A stretch of DNA of 64,000 nt from the NCBI GenBank assembly GCA_944321925.1, contig CALUND010000017.1, positions 149,686-213,685 on the forward strand, given 5' to 3'. Shown here in pieces: positions 28,734-37,493 of this stretch. Made by a program: the position numbers and the translations under genes. Each line of letters starts with the position of its first letter. Positions within the stretch are counted from its first letter, which is position 1. The notes below the pieces were generated by a model. The model ran no database searches. It was not told where the DNA came from and saw nothing but the letters and a program-made list of their open reading frames with translations. Source of the stretch: an uncultured Rikenellaceae bacterium. GTDB taxonomy: Bacteria > Bacteroidota > Bacteroidia > Bacteroidales > Rikenellaceae.

Positions 28734-29405
28734 ATGAAAAAAACACTGCTTCTGCTCGTCTGCCTGTTTTGCGCCGAGCTGCTTCTCGGTCAACCGAAAA
28801 AGGATTGGGCCAACTACGGCCGCTACGAACAGGCGAACGCCGAACTGACAACCAGACCCGACGTGGTCTTCATGGGCAACTCCATTACGGAAGGTTGGTT
28901 CCGTGCCCACCCCGAATTTTTTACCGAACACAACTATGCTGCCCGCGGCATCAGTGGACAGGTAACCTCCCAGATGCTCTGCCGCTTCCGCAGCGACGTG
29001 CTGAACCTCGCGCCCAAAGCCGTGGTGATCCTTGCCGGAACGAACGATATCGCCCAGAACCAGGGACCCATCTCGCTGGAACATATCTACGAAAACATCG
29101 TCTCGATGGCCGAGCTGGCCCGTATGCACAAAATACGCGTCGTGATCTGTTCGGTACTTCCTGCAGCGGACTACCGTTGGAACAAAGGGCTCGACCCCGC
29201 TCCGAAAATCGTGGAGCTCAACAGCATGTTGAAAAAATATGCCGAAGAGAACCGATGCTTCTGGGTCGATTTCCACACACCGATGAAAGACGAGCAGGAC
29301 GGTCTGCGTGCCGAATATACCCAGGACGGAGTCCATCCTCTGCCGGCGGGCTACACCGTCATGGAAGAGATCATCGCCCCCGTTCTCCGCAAGGCAGCCA
29401 AATAG
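28734..29405 (+). CDS. Secreted SGNH/GDSL-family hydrolase
   Basis: A 223-residue exported esterase-like protein of unknown substrate. Residues 1-19 are a signal peptide (MKKTLLLLVCLFCAELLLGQ). The SGNH blocks are FMGNSITEGW (catalytic Ser, about residue 49), RGISGQ (block II Gly), LAGTNDIAQN (block III Asn), and DGVHPLPAGY (catalytic Asp and His). Homologues include platelet-activating-factor acetylhydrolase-like and carbohydrate esterases. A paralogue-like gene lies at 56556-57203. It converges on addA with 45 bases between them. Confidence 0.9.
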   Translation: MKKTLLLLVCLFCAELLLGQPKKDWANYGRYEQANAELTTRPDVVFMGNSITEGWFRAHPEFFTEHNYAARGISGQVTSQMLCRFRSDVLNLAPKAVVILAGTNDIAQNQGPISLEHIYENIVSMAELARMHKIRVVICSVLPAADYRWNKGLDPAPKIVELNSMLKKYAEENRCFWVDFHTPMKDEQDGLRAEYTQDGVHPLPAGYTVMEEIIAPVLRKAAK

Positions 29406-29450
29406 TCTCCCTGCGGCATCCGACAAAGGATCATTCGAAGCCTTCGCGAC

Positions 29451-32400
29451 TCATCCCGCCGCTTCGACCGGGACCACCCGATCGAGCATGACATACCACA
29501 GATAACCTTCGACGGAAGCATATCCCATTTCTGTCAGAAGTTCCATGTAATCCTGCAACTGACGCGCGTATTCGGGCTTCTCGTTCCGACCGAATTTGTA
29601 GTCGACGACCACCGCCCGGTCGCCGGCGATCATCACCCGGTCGGGACGCCGCATCGGATCGTCGCCCGGGAGCACGATCGAGCTCTCATTGCGCACACGA
29701 TCCCACGGATATTCGAACCAACTCCGAATGACCGGATCGGCAAAGGCCCGCTCGACCCGTTCGCGCAGCCGTTCCGCCTCCCCGGCCGTGAGGAGCGAAT
29801 CGAGTTCCATGCGTGCGATCGCCTCCCGGACCTGCTCTGCGGAAGAGGCCTCGGCAAACACCCGATGCATCAGAATTCCGTAGTTGCGCGGCGACAACTC
29901 CGCCGGAGCGTCCGTGTCGAAATAGCGCTCCGAAGGGAGTCGCAAACGGACCTTCATACCTACGGGCGAAGTGGGATAACTCTGCAGGTATCCCTCCTCC
30001 TGCACCCGTTCCGCAACGGGATGCATCGGTTCTCCGAAACAGATCGAACCATCGGCCCGACGAACGCCCGTCAAATCGCCGAACTGCACATCGCCCTCCA
30101 CGCCCAACAGACCGGCAATCAACAGACCGACAGGCTGGCTCTCCTTTCGCTCCGCCTCCACGGGAACCAAAAGATGGAGCTCCTCCTCGGCACGGGTGAG
30201 CGCCACATAGAGCATGTTGATGGCATCGATATGCGAAAAGACCTGCTCGCGATAGCATGCATCGGCAAATGCCGAGTTACTCATCTTGGTTTTAGAGAAA
30301 GGAAGCAGTACGTTTCCGTCGATTCCCAGTTCAGGATCGCTGCATTCGGTCCAGATCAGCTCCCTGTCTTGCGGCTGGAGCCGCCACGAAAGATTGGGCA
30401 AAATGACCACTTTGTATTGCAACCCCTTCACTTTATGGATCGTAGAGACCGTAATGGCCTTCTCGGTCGGCTGCATGGCAAGCGATGCCGTGGCCCCCTT
30501 CTCATCCCACCACTTGAGGAAAAGCTCTATGTCGGCCACGGTCGAAGAGCTGAAGGTGACGATCTGCTGGTGCAAGGCCTGCAGATAGGCCACCTGATCG
30601 GAAAGCTCCTGCAGAGCGAACCGCATCACGATCCGTTCGAAGGCCTCCTCGGGCGACAGGAGCGCCAGGGACAGGAAAAATTCGCGCTCCTCACCGGACA
30701 ACTCATCGTCGAATGCCCGTCCCAGCCAACGGTTGTAGACGGCCCGATGAATGGAGTCGCCCAGGTCGAGGGCCAGACGCAGACAGGCCGTCACGAAACC
30801 GACCACAGGCCCCGAGGCCACGGTAAGGGCCTCCTGCGTGACCACATCGTAACAATATTTCGAATCGGGCGAACTGTTTTTCCGATCGAGCAGTTTCGCA
30901 GCGATAGTACGTCCCTCCCTGTTGGTCCGAACCAACACGGCGATATCTCCAGGACGGTATCCCCGCTTCTGCAACTCCTCGACACGGGCAATGACATACC
31001 GCGACATCTCCTCTTCGTCTTGCCGATCGGCAAACGACACCTCGACATATCCCCGCTCCGTGCGATCGGCTGCGGACTGTTCATAATCGGCATAGGCCTT
31101 CGCCAACGATCCCCGCAAGGCATCACGCACTTCGGGATGCAACTCCCCACGTCCGACCGCCGCATCGAGCGCCGTATCGAGCTGCAGATTATCGAGCTCC
31201 ACGATCCGTCCGATCAGGGCGTTATTGAACTCCACAATCCGCCGCATGCTCCGATAATTGGTCGCCAAGCGGAACCGATCGACACGATCCGTTCCGAAAT
31301 CCTGCTCCACCCGGCTCCCGAGAATCTGCCAATCCCCGCCCCGCCAACGATAGATCGACTGCTTCACATCGCCCACGAGCAAAACGGGATGTCCCTCCTC
31401 TCCGGCCAACGCATTGTCGAGCAGCGGGATGAAGTTGTTCCACTGGAGGGTGCTGGTATCCTGAAACTCATCGATCATGAAACGCGCATAGTAGTTGCCG
31501 ACCTTCTCGAAAATGAAAGGCGTATCGTTATCCGCCACAAGCTGCGCCAGGATGTGATTCGTCTCCGAGATCGGCAACAGATTCTGCTCTGCACAAAGTT
31601 GTTCGGTCCAACGGCGCAGATCACCCAGCAACGTGAAGGCATGGAAATTCCTCCGCAGCAGCTCCACACTGTTCAGAAAAGAGACGTTGCGATCGTACGT
31701 ATCGCAGATCGAATCCAGCAACGGACGAAGTTGCGGCATGAGTGAACGAATCTTCTCGATGTGGGGCGAATTTTTCGCATACCACTCCGTATCGTCAACC
31801 CTTGCGTTCGACACCCGTTTGGCATAGGGACTCTGTCCGGTCTGCGCCACCTTCACGAAATAGGAGGCAAAAGAGTTTTTTCCCTGCTTGAAATCCGAAG
31901 GGGCAAGTCCCTGCTCCGCGATCAACCGCAAGGCCTCCTTCGCCTCGCTGCGCATCTGCTCCCGAATGGCATCAGCCCGATTCAGAAGGCTGCGGAAGCG
32001 CTCCACGATTTCAGCACCCTTCGCAAGCATGGGCTCCGCCTTCCGATAACCGTCGCTGAAGACCTGCTGACCGAGCGAAAGGAGCATCTCCTTCAGATTC
32101 CACCGTTTGTTCTGTTCGATCCGCTCCCGCATGAATCCGACAAGACGTTCACGCAATTCGGCGTCGTCCGTAACCGAGTCGAGCAGGGCATCGGCCGCTC
32201 CGGAGAGGAGCGATTCGGTATGCAGTTCGAGGTTGTAATTGATCTCGAGTCCCAGCTCCCGCAGAAACGATCGGATGACCCGCTGGAAAAACTTATCGAT
32301 CGTAAGCACCGCGAAATGGCTGTAATCGTGAAGGATAAATCCTCTCACCCGCATCGCCCGCCGGCCGATCTCCTCGTCGTCAAGGGCGAGGTCTCGCCTC

Positions 32401-32618
32401 AACCGGTCACGCATAACGGTCTGCTCTCCTCTGGCCAGCCGATCGATCTCGCTCAGAATGCGCGTCTTCATCTCCTCGGTCGCCTTGTTGGTGAAAGTCA
32501 CGGCAAGGATATGTTTATAGAGCGACGGCTCCTCGATCACGCTCCGCACGTATTCATAGGAGAGACTGAATGTCTTTCCCGATCCGGCCGACGCATTCAA
32601 TATTTTCACATTCCCCAT
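29451..32618 (-). CDS. addA: AddA-like helicase-nuclease (UvrD/RecB family)
   Basis: Helicase and nuclease subunit for processing double-strand breaks; 1055 residues. The N-terminus carries the Walker A box in LNASAGSGKTFSLSYEYV (residues 8-17). DEFQDTS (motif II) is near 383, GDVKQSIYRWRGGD follows, and TIHKVKGLQYKVVIL (motif V) is near 731. The C-terminal RecB-type nuclease has GILMHRVFAEA and VVDYKFG near 1006 with the following Gln, so both activities look intact. An in-frame extension to 32963 is rejected: it is unconserved and the Walker A box would lie far inside. Divergent from the DUF2807-addB operon. Confidence 0.93.
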   Translation of the reverse strand: MGNVKILNASAGSGKTFSLSYEYVRSVIEEPSLYKHILAVTFTNKATEEMKTRILSEIDRLARGEQTVMRDRLRRDLALDDEEIGRRAMRVRGFILHDYSHFAVLTIDKFFQRVIRSFLRELGLEINYNLELHTESLLSGAADALLDSVTDDAELRERLVGFMRERIEQNKRWNLKEMLLSLGQQVFSDGYRKAEPMLAKGAEIVERFRSLLNRADAIREQMRSEAKEALRLIAEQGLAPSDFKQGKNSFASYFVKVAQTGQSPYAKRVSNARVDDTEWYAKNSPHIEKIRSLMPQLRPLLDSICDTYDRNVSFLNSVELLRRNFHAFTLLGDLRRWTEQLCAEQNLLPISETNHILAQLVADNDTPFIFEKVGNYYARFMIDEFQDTSTLQWNNFIPLLDNALAGEEGHPVLLVGDVKQSIYRWRGGDWQILGSRVEQDFGTDRVDRFRLATNYRSMRRIVEFNNALIGRIVELDNLQLDTALDAAVGRGELHPEVRDALRGSLAKAYADYEQSAADRTERGYVEVSFADRQDEEEMSRYVIARVEELQKRGYRPGDIAVLVRTNREGRTIAAKLLDRKNSSPDSKYCYDVVTQEALTVASGPVVGFVTACLRLALDLGDSIHRAVYNRWLGRAFDDELSGEEREFFLSLALLSPEEAFERIVMRFALQELSDQVAYLQALHQQIVTFSSSTVADIELFLKWWDEKGATASLAMQPTEKAITVSTIHKVKGLQYKVVILPNLSWRLQPQDRELIWTECSDPELGIDGNVLLPFSKTKMSNSAFADACYREQVFSHIDAINMLYVALTRAEEELHLLVPVEAERKESQPVGLLIAGLLGVEGDVQFGDLTGVRRADGSICFGEPMHPVAERVQEEGYLQSYPTSPVGMKVRLRLPSERYFDTDAPAELSPRNYGILMHRVFAEASSAEQVREAIARMELDSLLTAGEAERLRERVERAFADPVIRSWFEYPWDRVRNESSIVLPGDDPMRRPDRVMIAGDRAVVVDYKFGRNEKPEYARQLQDYMELLTEMGYASVEGYLWYVMLDRVVPVEAAG

Positions 32619-32825
32619 AACACGGAAGCTATCCCGATGTAAAAGTAGAAAAATAATCCGTTCGGTCCATCGGTTCAGAACCGATCCGCCTCTTTTCGCA
32701 CCTCGACACTCCCGGCAACGTCCCCTTTCCCGGAAGCCGATCAAATATCTGCACCCGAGGGTCAATATGCGACAATAATTTGCAAAAAAAACGTTATCTT
32801 GGCAGACAAGAAAATTGCATAACCT

Positions 32826-33512
32826 ATGAAAAATCTTCTTTGCTCTGCTGTTTTTCTGCTCTCCATTTTCGTTGCAGCAGCCCAAGATACGATCATTGCC
32901 AAGAATCTCCAGCCTTTCGGGACCATCTCGCTGGATGGAGGCATCTGGGGAAGCATCCAACAAATACCCGAGTCTGCACCCGCCTCTCTATCGATTTGTC
33001 TGAACGGGAACAATGCCGATCAGGTAAAATGGAGCATCAAGGACAGCGTATTGAGCATCCGTTTCAGCGGAACATCCAGAAGCAACCTTCCCCATGTCAC
33101 CATCCATTACCACCAGGTCGGTACGCTCAAACTGGATGCCGCTTCGGTCCATTTTTCCGACAGTCTCGGGACCTCCCTGCTCTCCTTCTTACTGCAAGGC
33201 GGAGCCAAGTTGACGGCCGATGTCTCATGCGATGACCTCGTGCTCGATGTTCAAGGCAAATCTTCGGCCCTGTTGAGAGGCGACACCCGCTACCTCACGA
33301 TAAAAGCCCGCAACAGTGCCGTCGATACCCGGGAATTGAATGCAGTCAGCACAACCCTCGAAGCATCCGCCATCTCCGAAGCGTTCGTCTACGGGTCGGA
33401 ACGGCTGGTGCTCGAAGCCCGCGACGGCGCCTCCATCTTCTACCGAGGCAACCCGGCCATCCTGCGGAAAAATACACTGCGCAGCGGCCGCATCAACTAC
33501 ATCGGCCAATAG
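32826..33512 (+). CDS. DUF2807-family exported protein (putative adhesin head-like)
   Basis: A 228-residue protein with signal peptide MKNLLCSAVFLLSIFVAAAQ. It is followed by a right-handed beta-repeat region of the DUF2807/GIN type: short alternating strands and glycines such as VTIHYHQVGTLKLDAASVHF, GGAKLTADVSCDDLVLDVQG, and a closing GASIFYRGNPAILRKNTLRS. Function is unknown; relatives are annotated as autotransporter-adhesin head-like without evidence of that activity. It lies 10 bases upstream of addB, an odd partner. Confidence 0.82.
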   Translation: MKNLLCSAVFLLSIFVAAAQDTIIAKNLQPFGTISLDGGIWGSIQQIPESAPASLSICLNGNNADQVKWSIKDSVLSIRFSGTSRSNLPHVTIHYHQVGTLKLDAASVHFSDSLGTSLLSFLLQGGAKLTADVSCDDLVLDVQGKSSALLRGDTRYLTIKARNSAVDTRELNAVSTTLEASAISEAFVYGSERLVLEARDGASIFYRGNPAILRKNTLRSGRINYIGQ

Positions 33513-33522
33513 CCCGACACCC

Positions 33523-36402
33523 ATGGAAGGGTTTCTCAAGCAGGTCGCCAAAGACCTCTACGATCGTTACGGCGAAGAGACAGCCTCTTTTTACACGCTT
33601 TTCCCGAGCCGGAGAGCTGCCCTTTTCTTTGCAGAGGTCCTTGCCGAAACAACGCCACGCCCCTTGTGGCTGCCGGAGAACCTGACGGTCGATCGGTTGA
33701 TGGAAGAGGTCGCCGGCATCGCACAGGGAGACCATATCCGCCTGCTTGCCGAACTCTATAAAGTCTACGTCGAGTTCCATCCGGCAGAATCGTTCGACTC
33801 GTTCTATTTTTGGGGCGAGATGCTCCTCTCCGATTTCGACTCGATCGACAAATACCTCATCGACGCCGACACGATCTTCTCGAACCTGCTCGATCTGCGT
33901 ATCCTCGACAGCCGATTCGAGGCCTTTACCGCCGCCCAGCGGGAGATCATCATCCGGTTCTGGAAGAGTTTCGAAAGCGCCCGGACTCTCTCGCCCCAAC
34001 AACAGGATTTTCTCTCTACCTGGCGTACGCTCGCCCCGATCTACCACGCCTATCGTCGACGGCTCGAAGAGTTGGGTATTGCCTACCCCGGCATGCTCTA
34101 TCGGAAGGCGGCCGAACGAATCCAATCGGGCGAAAAGATCGAGCAACCCCAACGCCACTATGCGATCATCGGATTCAACGCCCTCAGCCGCTGCGAACAG
34201 ATTCTCTTTGCATACCTCCAGAAAAACGCCAAGGTCGATTTCTACTGGGATTACGACAAATACTACCAGGAGAATCAATCGCAGGAAGCCGGGATGTTCA
34301 TCCGCGACGACCTCGTGCGATTTCCGCCCGCAGGCCCCCTGCCCGATGGCAACGACCATTTTCGAAATCCGAAACGGATCTACGCGGTAGCCGCCGCATC
34401 CGACGTGCTTCAATGCAAATATGTCCACCGGGCCCTCACCGAACTAACCGCCGAAATGGGCCGCGCACCCGACAAGGAGACCGCTATCGTCCTGACCGAC
34501 GAAAGTCTGCTCATCCCGTTGCTCCATTCGCTTCCCGAGACGATCGAAGCGGTCAACGTCACGATGGGATATCCCCTGCAACAACATCCGGTCTACTCCT
34601 TTCTGGAACGGTTGCTCCAACTGCAGGCCCACAAAAAAACGCGCGGGCCAAAGAGCGTATTCTACCACAGCGACGTACGCGGCGTACTGAACCACCCGTT
34701 CGTAACGGAGGTATCGGGCGAGGTTGCCCGAACCCTTTCCGAGGAGATTCTCCGTCGGCAGATGGTCTATATTCCCGCTGAACGGCTGCATGCGGATGAC
34801 TTTCTGAAACGCCTTTTCACTCCTCACGAAAGTTGGGATGCCCTGGGCTCCTACCTGGTGGAGATCCTTTCGACTGTTGCCCGGGAGAAACGCGACACTC
34901 CCGAACGGCGACAACGGCTCGAATTTCTCGCGCTCGTCGCCGAACAGATCGGGAAACTGACCCGCTCGGTTGCCCAATGCGGCATCGAACTCTCCGGTAC
35001 CGTCTACACCTCCCTGCTGCGACGCATGCTCCAAACCATCACCGTACCCTTCGAAGGGGAGCCTCTCTCCGGCGTACAGATCATGGGGATCCTGGAGACC
35101 CGTGCGCTCGATTTCGAAAACGTGATCCTGCTCTCGATGAACGACGACAACTTCCCCGGCAACCGCCTCGACACCCCCTCATTCATCCCCTACAACCTGC
35201 GCATGGCCTATGGTCTGCCAACGCCGGAGCACCACGAAGGAGTCTACGCCTACTACTTCGCCCGTCTCATCCAACGGGCCCGCAGAGTCGATCTGGTCTA
35301 TTCGTCGACCACCGAGGAGAACAGCAACAGCGAACCGAGCCGCTACATCTACCAGCTCGATTACGAATCGCCCCACGACGTTACGAAACGGGAGATCGGC
35401 GCCGAGGTGACCTTTGCTGCCCCCGCACCGATTCGTGTCGATAAGGCTCCGAACGTCATGGAGAAGCTGAACCGTTACCTCGACGAAGGCGATGCCAAAT
35501 TATCCCCCACCCAACTGTTCTGCTACGTGGAGTGTCCGCTCAAATTCTACTTCCGTTGCGTGGCCCATCTCAAACCGAAAGACGAAATCTCCGAGGAGGT
35601 CGACGACGCCCTTTTCGGCAGCATACTCCACCGGGCGGTGGAACTGCTCTACAAACCCTTGCTGGAAGACTCCAAGCCATCGGATGCGCTTCGCCCCCTG
35701 ATCGGCTCTCCGCAAGTGGAGCAAGCCGTGACAACCGCCCTGCACGAAGCCTACCAGGAAGATGAAAGCACCGACGAATCGGAATGGAGCGGCAATCTGC
35801 TGCTGATCCGCAGCACCATCATGGAGTACATCAACACCCGCATCCTGCCATTCGATGCGGGCCAGACGTCATTTTCGGTAGAGGCTCTCGAGAAGTGGAT
35901 CGATGCCGATTTTCCTTTCGAGATCGCGGGAGAATCCCACACGGTCCATTTGTATGGGAAAATCGACCGGATCGACCGACTCCATAACGGAATTTTACGC
36001 GTAGTCGACTACAAAACCGGATCGCCGCATACACCGTCACGCGAAAAAAACAGCGCGGGATTCGAATCCCTGGAGAGTCTCTTCAGCGGCACTCCCGAGC
36101 AACGGATCTCCGCCGTCCTTCAGACCCTGCTCTATGCGCTCATGCTGAAAAAAAGAGGTTACGACAGGATACAGCCCGCCCTCTACTACATCCGTTTCCT
36201 GGGAGAAGAGAACTATACACCCCTGCTGAAAGAGACGGGACGGGGATGCTTCGTCGAACGGTTCGACGACTACGCCTCCGAATTCGAGGAGCGTCTCCGA
36301 CAGACACTCGCCGAGCTTTTCGATCCGAAGATCCCCTTTACCCAATGCGAAGAGGGGAAAGGTTGTTCGTGGTGCGACTTCCGAGAGATCTGCTGTCGCT
36401 GA
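33523..36402 (+). CDS. addB: AddB-like nuclease subunit (PD-(D/E)XK)
   Basis: Partner of the AddA-like protein in end resection; 959 residues. The N-terminus has FPSRRAALFFAEVLAETTPR instead of a Walker A box, as expected of a non-motor subunit. The C-terminal nuclease has GSILHRAVELL (His, about residue 699), GKIDRIDRLHNGILRVVDYK (Asp and Asp-x-Lys, about 815-830), and an Fe-S cysteine set: one in FCYVEC near 670 and CSWCDFREIC at the end. The start at 33523 is preferred over an in-frame ATG at 33340, which lies inside the upstream gene in another frame. Confidence 0.9.
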   Translation: MEGFLKQVAKDLYDRYGEETASFYTLFPSRRAALFFAEVLAETTPRPLWLPENLTVDRLMEEVAGIAQGDHIRLLAELYKVYVEFHPAESFDSFYFWGEMLLSDFDSIDKYLIDADTIFSNLLDLRILDSRFEAFTAAQREIIIRFWKSFESARTLSPQQQDFLSTWRTLAPIYHAYRRRLEELGIAYPGMLYRKAAERIQSGEKIEQPQRHYAIIGFNALSRCEQILFAYLQKNAKVDFYWDYDKYYQENQSQEAGMFIRDDLVRFPPAGPLPDGNDHFRNPKRIYAVAAASDVLQCKYVHRALTELTAEMGRAPDKETAIVLTDESLLIPLLHSLPETIEAVNVTMGYPLQQHPVYSFLERLLQLQAHKKTRGPKSVFYHSDVRGVLNHPFVTEVSGEVARTLSEEILRRQMVYIPAERLHADDFLKRLFTPHESWDALGSYLVEILSTVAREKRDTPERRQRLEFLALVAEQIGKLTRSVAQCGIELSGTVYTSLLRRMLQTITVPFEGEPLSGVQIMGILETRALDFENVILLSMNDDNFPGNRLDTPSFIPYNLRMAYGLPTPEHHEGVYAYYFARLIQRARRVDLVYSSTTEENSNSEPSRYIYQLDYESPHDVTKREIGAEVTFAAPAPIRVDKAPNVMEKLNRYLDEGDAKLSPTQLFCYVECPLKFYFRCVAHLKPKDEISEEVDDALFGSILHRAVELLYKPLLEDSKPSDALRPLIGSPQVEQAVTTALHEAYQEDESTDESEWSGNLLLIRSTIMEYINTRILPFDAGQTSFSVEALEKWIDADFPFEIAGESHTVHLYGKIDRIDRLHNGILRVVDYKTGSPHTPSREKNSAGFESLESLFSGTPEQRISAVLQTLLYALMLKKRGYDRIQPALYYIRFLGEENYTPLLKETGRGCFVERFDDYASEFEERLRQTLAELFDPKIPFTQCEEGKGCSWCDFREICCR

Positions 36403-36506
36403 GTCCGGGCATACCCCGTCGGCTCGACACACAGAGGCTCTTCCGCACGCCCCATTTGGTCCGAGACGATCGACTCATCCGACCACTCGAACGGGTTGAA
36501 ACGAAA

Positions 36507-36534
36507 CGGCCGGTCTCTATGAAAAGACCGGCCG
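36507..36534 (-). terminator. Terminator of the DUF4923 gene
   Basis: Perfect 10-bp stem CGGCCGGTCT/AGACCGGCCG (36507-36516 with 36525-36534), 8-base loop, followed on the minus strand by TTTCGTTTC. It could also act for addB on the plus strand. Confidence 0.7.
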
Positions 36535-36559
36535 CAACGCTGTAAGCGAGGCTCCCGAA

Positions 36560-37207
36560 TCACCGCGTGAACTGACAACCCAATTCGAGCCCGTTATACT
36601 GCTCGACCAGATCGACCGCACCCTGCAGCGTAGGGTCTTTCGAAAAATCGATCGATTTCTTCGCCTCCGTCACCAGCTTGTCCGCCTCGAAACGCACGTC
36701 GAGCTTGCCGCCGGAAAAATAGAGTTTGCCTTCGAAAGTGGTCGCCTGCCGGGTTGCCAAAGGAACTACCGTCAGATAGATCTTCTGGTTGGCTTCATCG
36801 AAGCGGTAACTTCCCTCGATCTTATGTTCATTGAAAAGCACCTCGAAACGGCCGTCCTTCTTCAACCGGACAGTCGCACTGCCCGGCACGACGCCTTGTG
36901 CCGCACAAAGTTCGGCCATCTTCTGCTTGAGTGTGGGCACTGCCACCTGGGTGCCGAGTGCAGCAACCAGATCATCGCCTGTAAACACCACCACAGGTGC
37001 CGCATAGATCCAATCGCCGAGGAGACTCTCCGCTTTCAACGACTCGGTCGTCGTCTGAGTTTCCGTTTCCTCCGTCGCAGAGGCGGATGACACCACACCT
37101 CCGAGCAACTGATTGAACAGGTCGTTCAACGATTGTGCCGGAGCCTGTTGAGTCAACGCGCCCAAAACAAGCGTCAAACAAATTGCGATTCGCTTCTTCA
37201 TTCCCAT
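36560..37207 (-). CDS. DUF4923-family exported protein
   Basis: A 215-residue protein of unknown function typical of Bacteroidales. Signal peptide MGMKKRIAICLTLVLGALTQ with cleavage after APAQ, then SLNDLFNQLLGGVVSSASAT. A beta-rich domain follows with LLGDWIYAAPVVVFTGDDLV, RLKKDGRFEVLFNEHKIEGS, and YFSGGKLDVRFEADKLV. DUF4923 proteins have this lipocalin-like strand pattern. The start may be MGMKKR or MKKR two codons on. Monocistronic, with no informative neighbour. Confidence 0.82.
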   Translation of the reverse strand: MGMKKRIAICLTLVLGALTQQAPAQSLNDLFNQLLGGVVSSASATEETETQTTTESLKAESLLGDWIYAAPVVVFTGDDLVAALGTQVAVPTLKQKMAELCAAQGVVPGSATVRLKKDGRFEVLFNEHKIEGSYRFDEANQKIYLTVVPLATRQATTFEGKLYFSGGKLDVRFEADKLVTEAKKSIDFSKDPTLQGAVDLVEQYNGLELGCQFTR

Positions 37208-37433
37208 CGAATTTCGTCTCTAAAATCCAATAAATTTTACATTCTGCCCCGCTTCTCACGGCTAACGATCCCCGTTTTCCAATCGGGAAGGGCTTTCGTT
37301 ACCTTTCCGAGAGGGAATCATCCGCTCTGCCATACGCTTCAAAAAAGAGCGGCAATGGGCGACTTTTCTGCGACCCGTTGCGGAGGCTTCTTCGGCAAAA
37401 TTACACTTTTCCCCGGAAGAGAGAACATTCCCG

Positions 37434-37472
37434 AGAAAAAAACGGGAGGCACCCCCGAAAGATTGCCTCCTG
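37434..37472 (-). terminator. glnN terminator
   Basis: Minus strand: a stem of about 9-10 bp (37464-37472 with 37443-37451) followed by seven T, 22 bases after the glnN stop codon. Confidence 0.85.
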
Positions 37473-37493
37473 TCGAGAAAAAATCGCAAACGG

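Noticed and set aside
29451..32963. AddA with a 115-residue N-terminal extension
   Set aside because: The extension has no similarity to helicases and would put the Walker A box deep inside; the ATG at 32618 gives the family-typical start.
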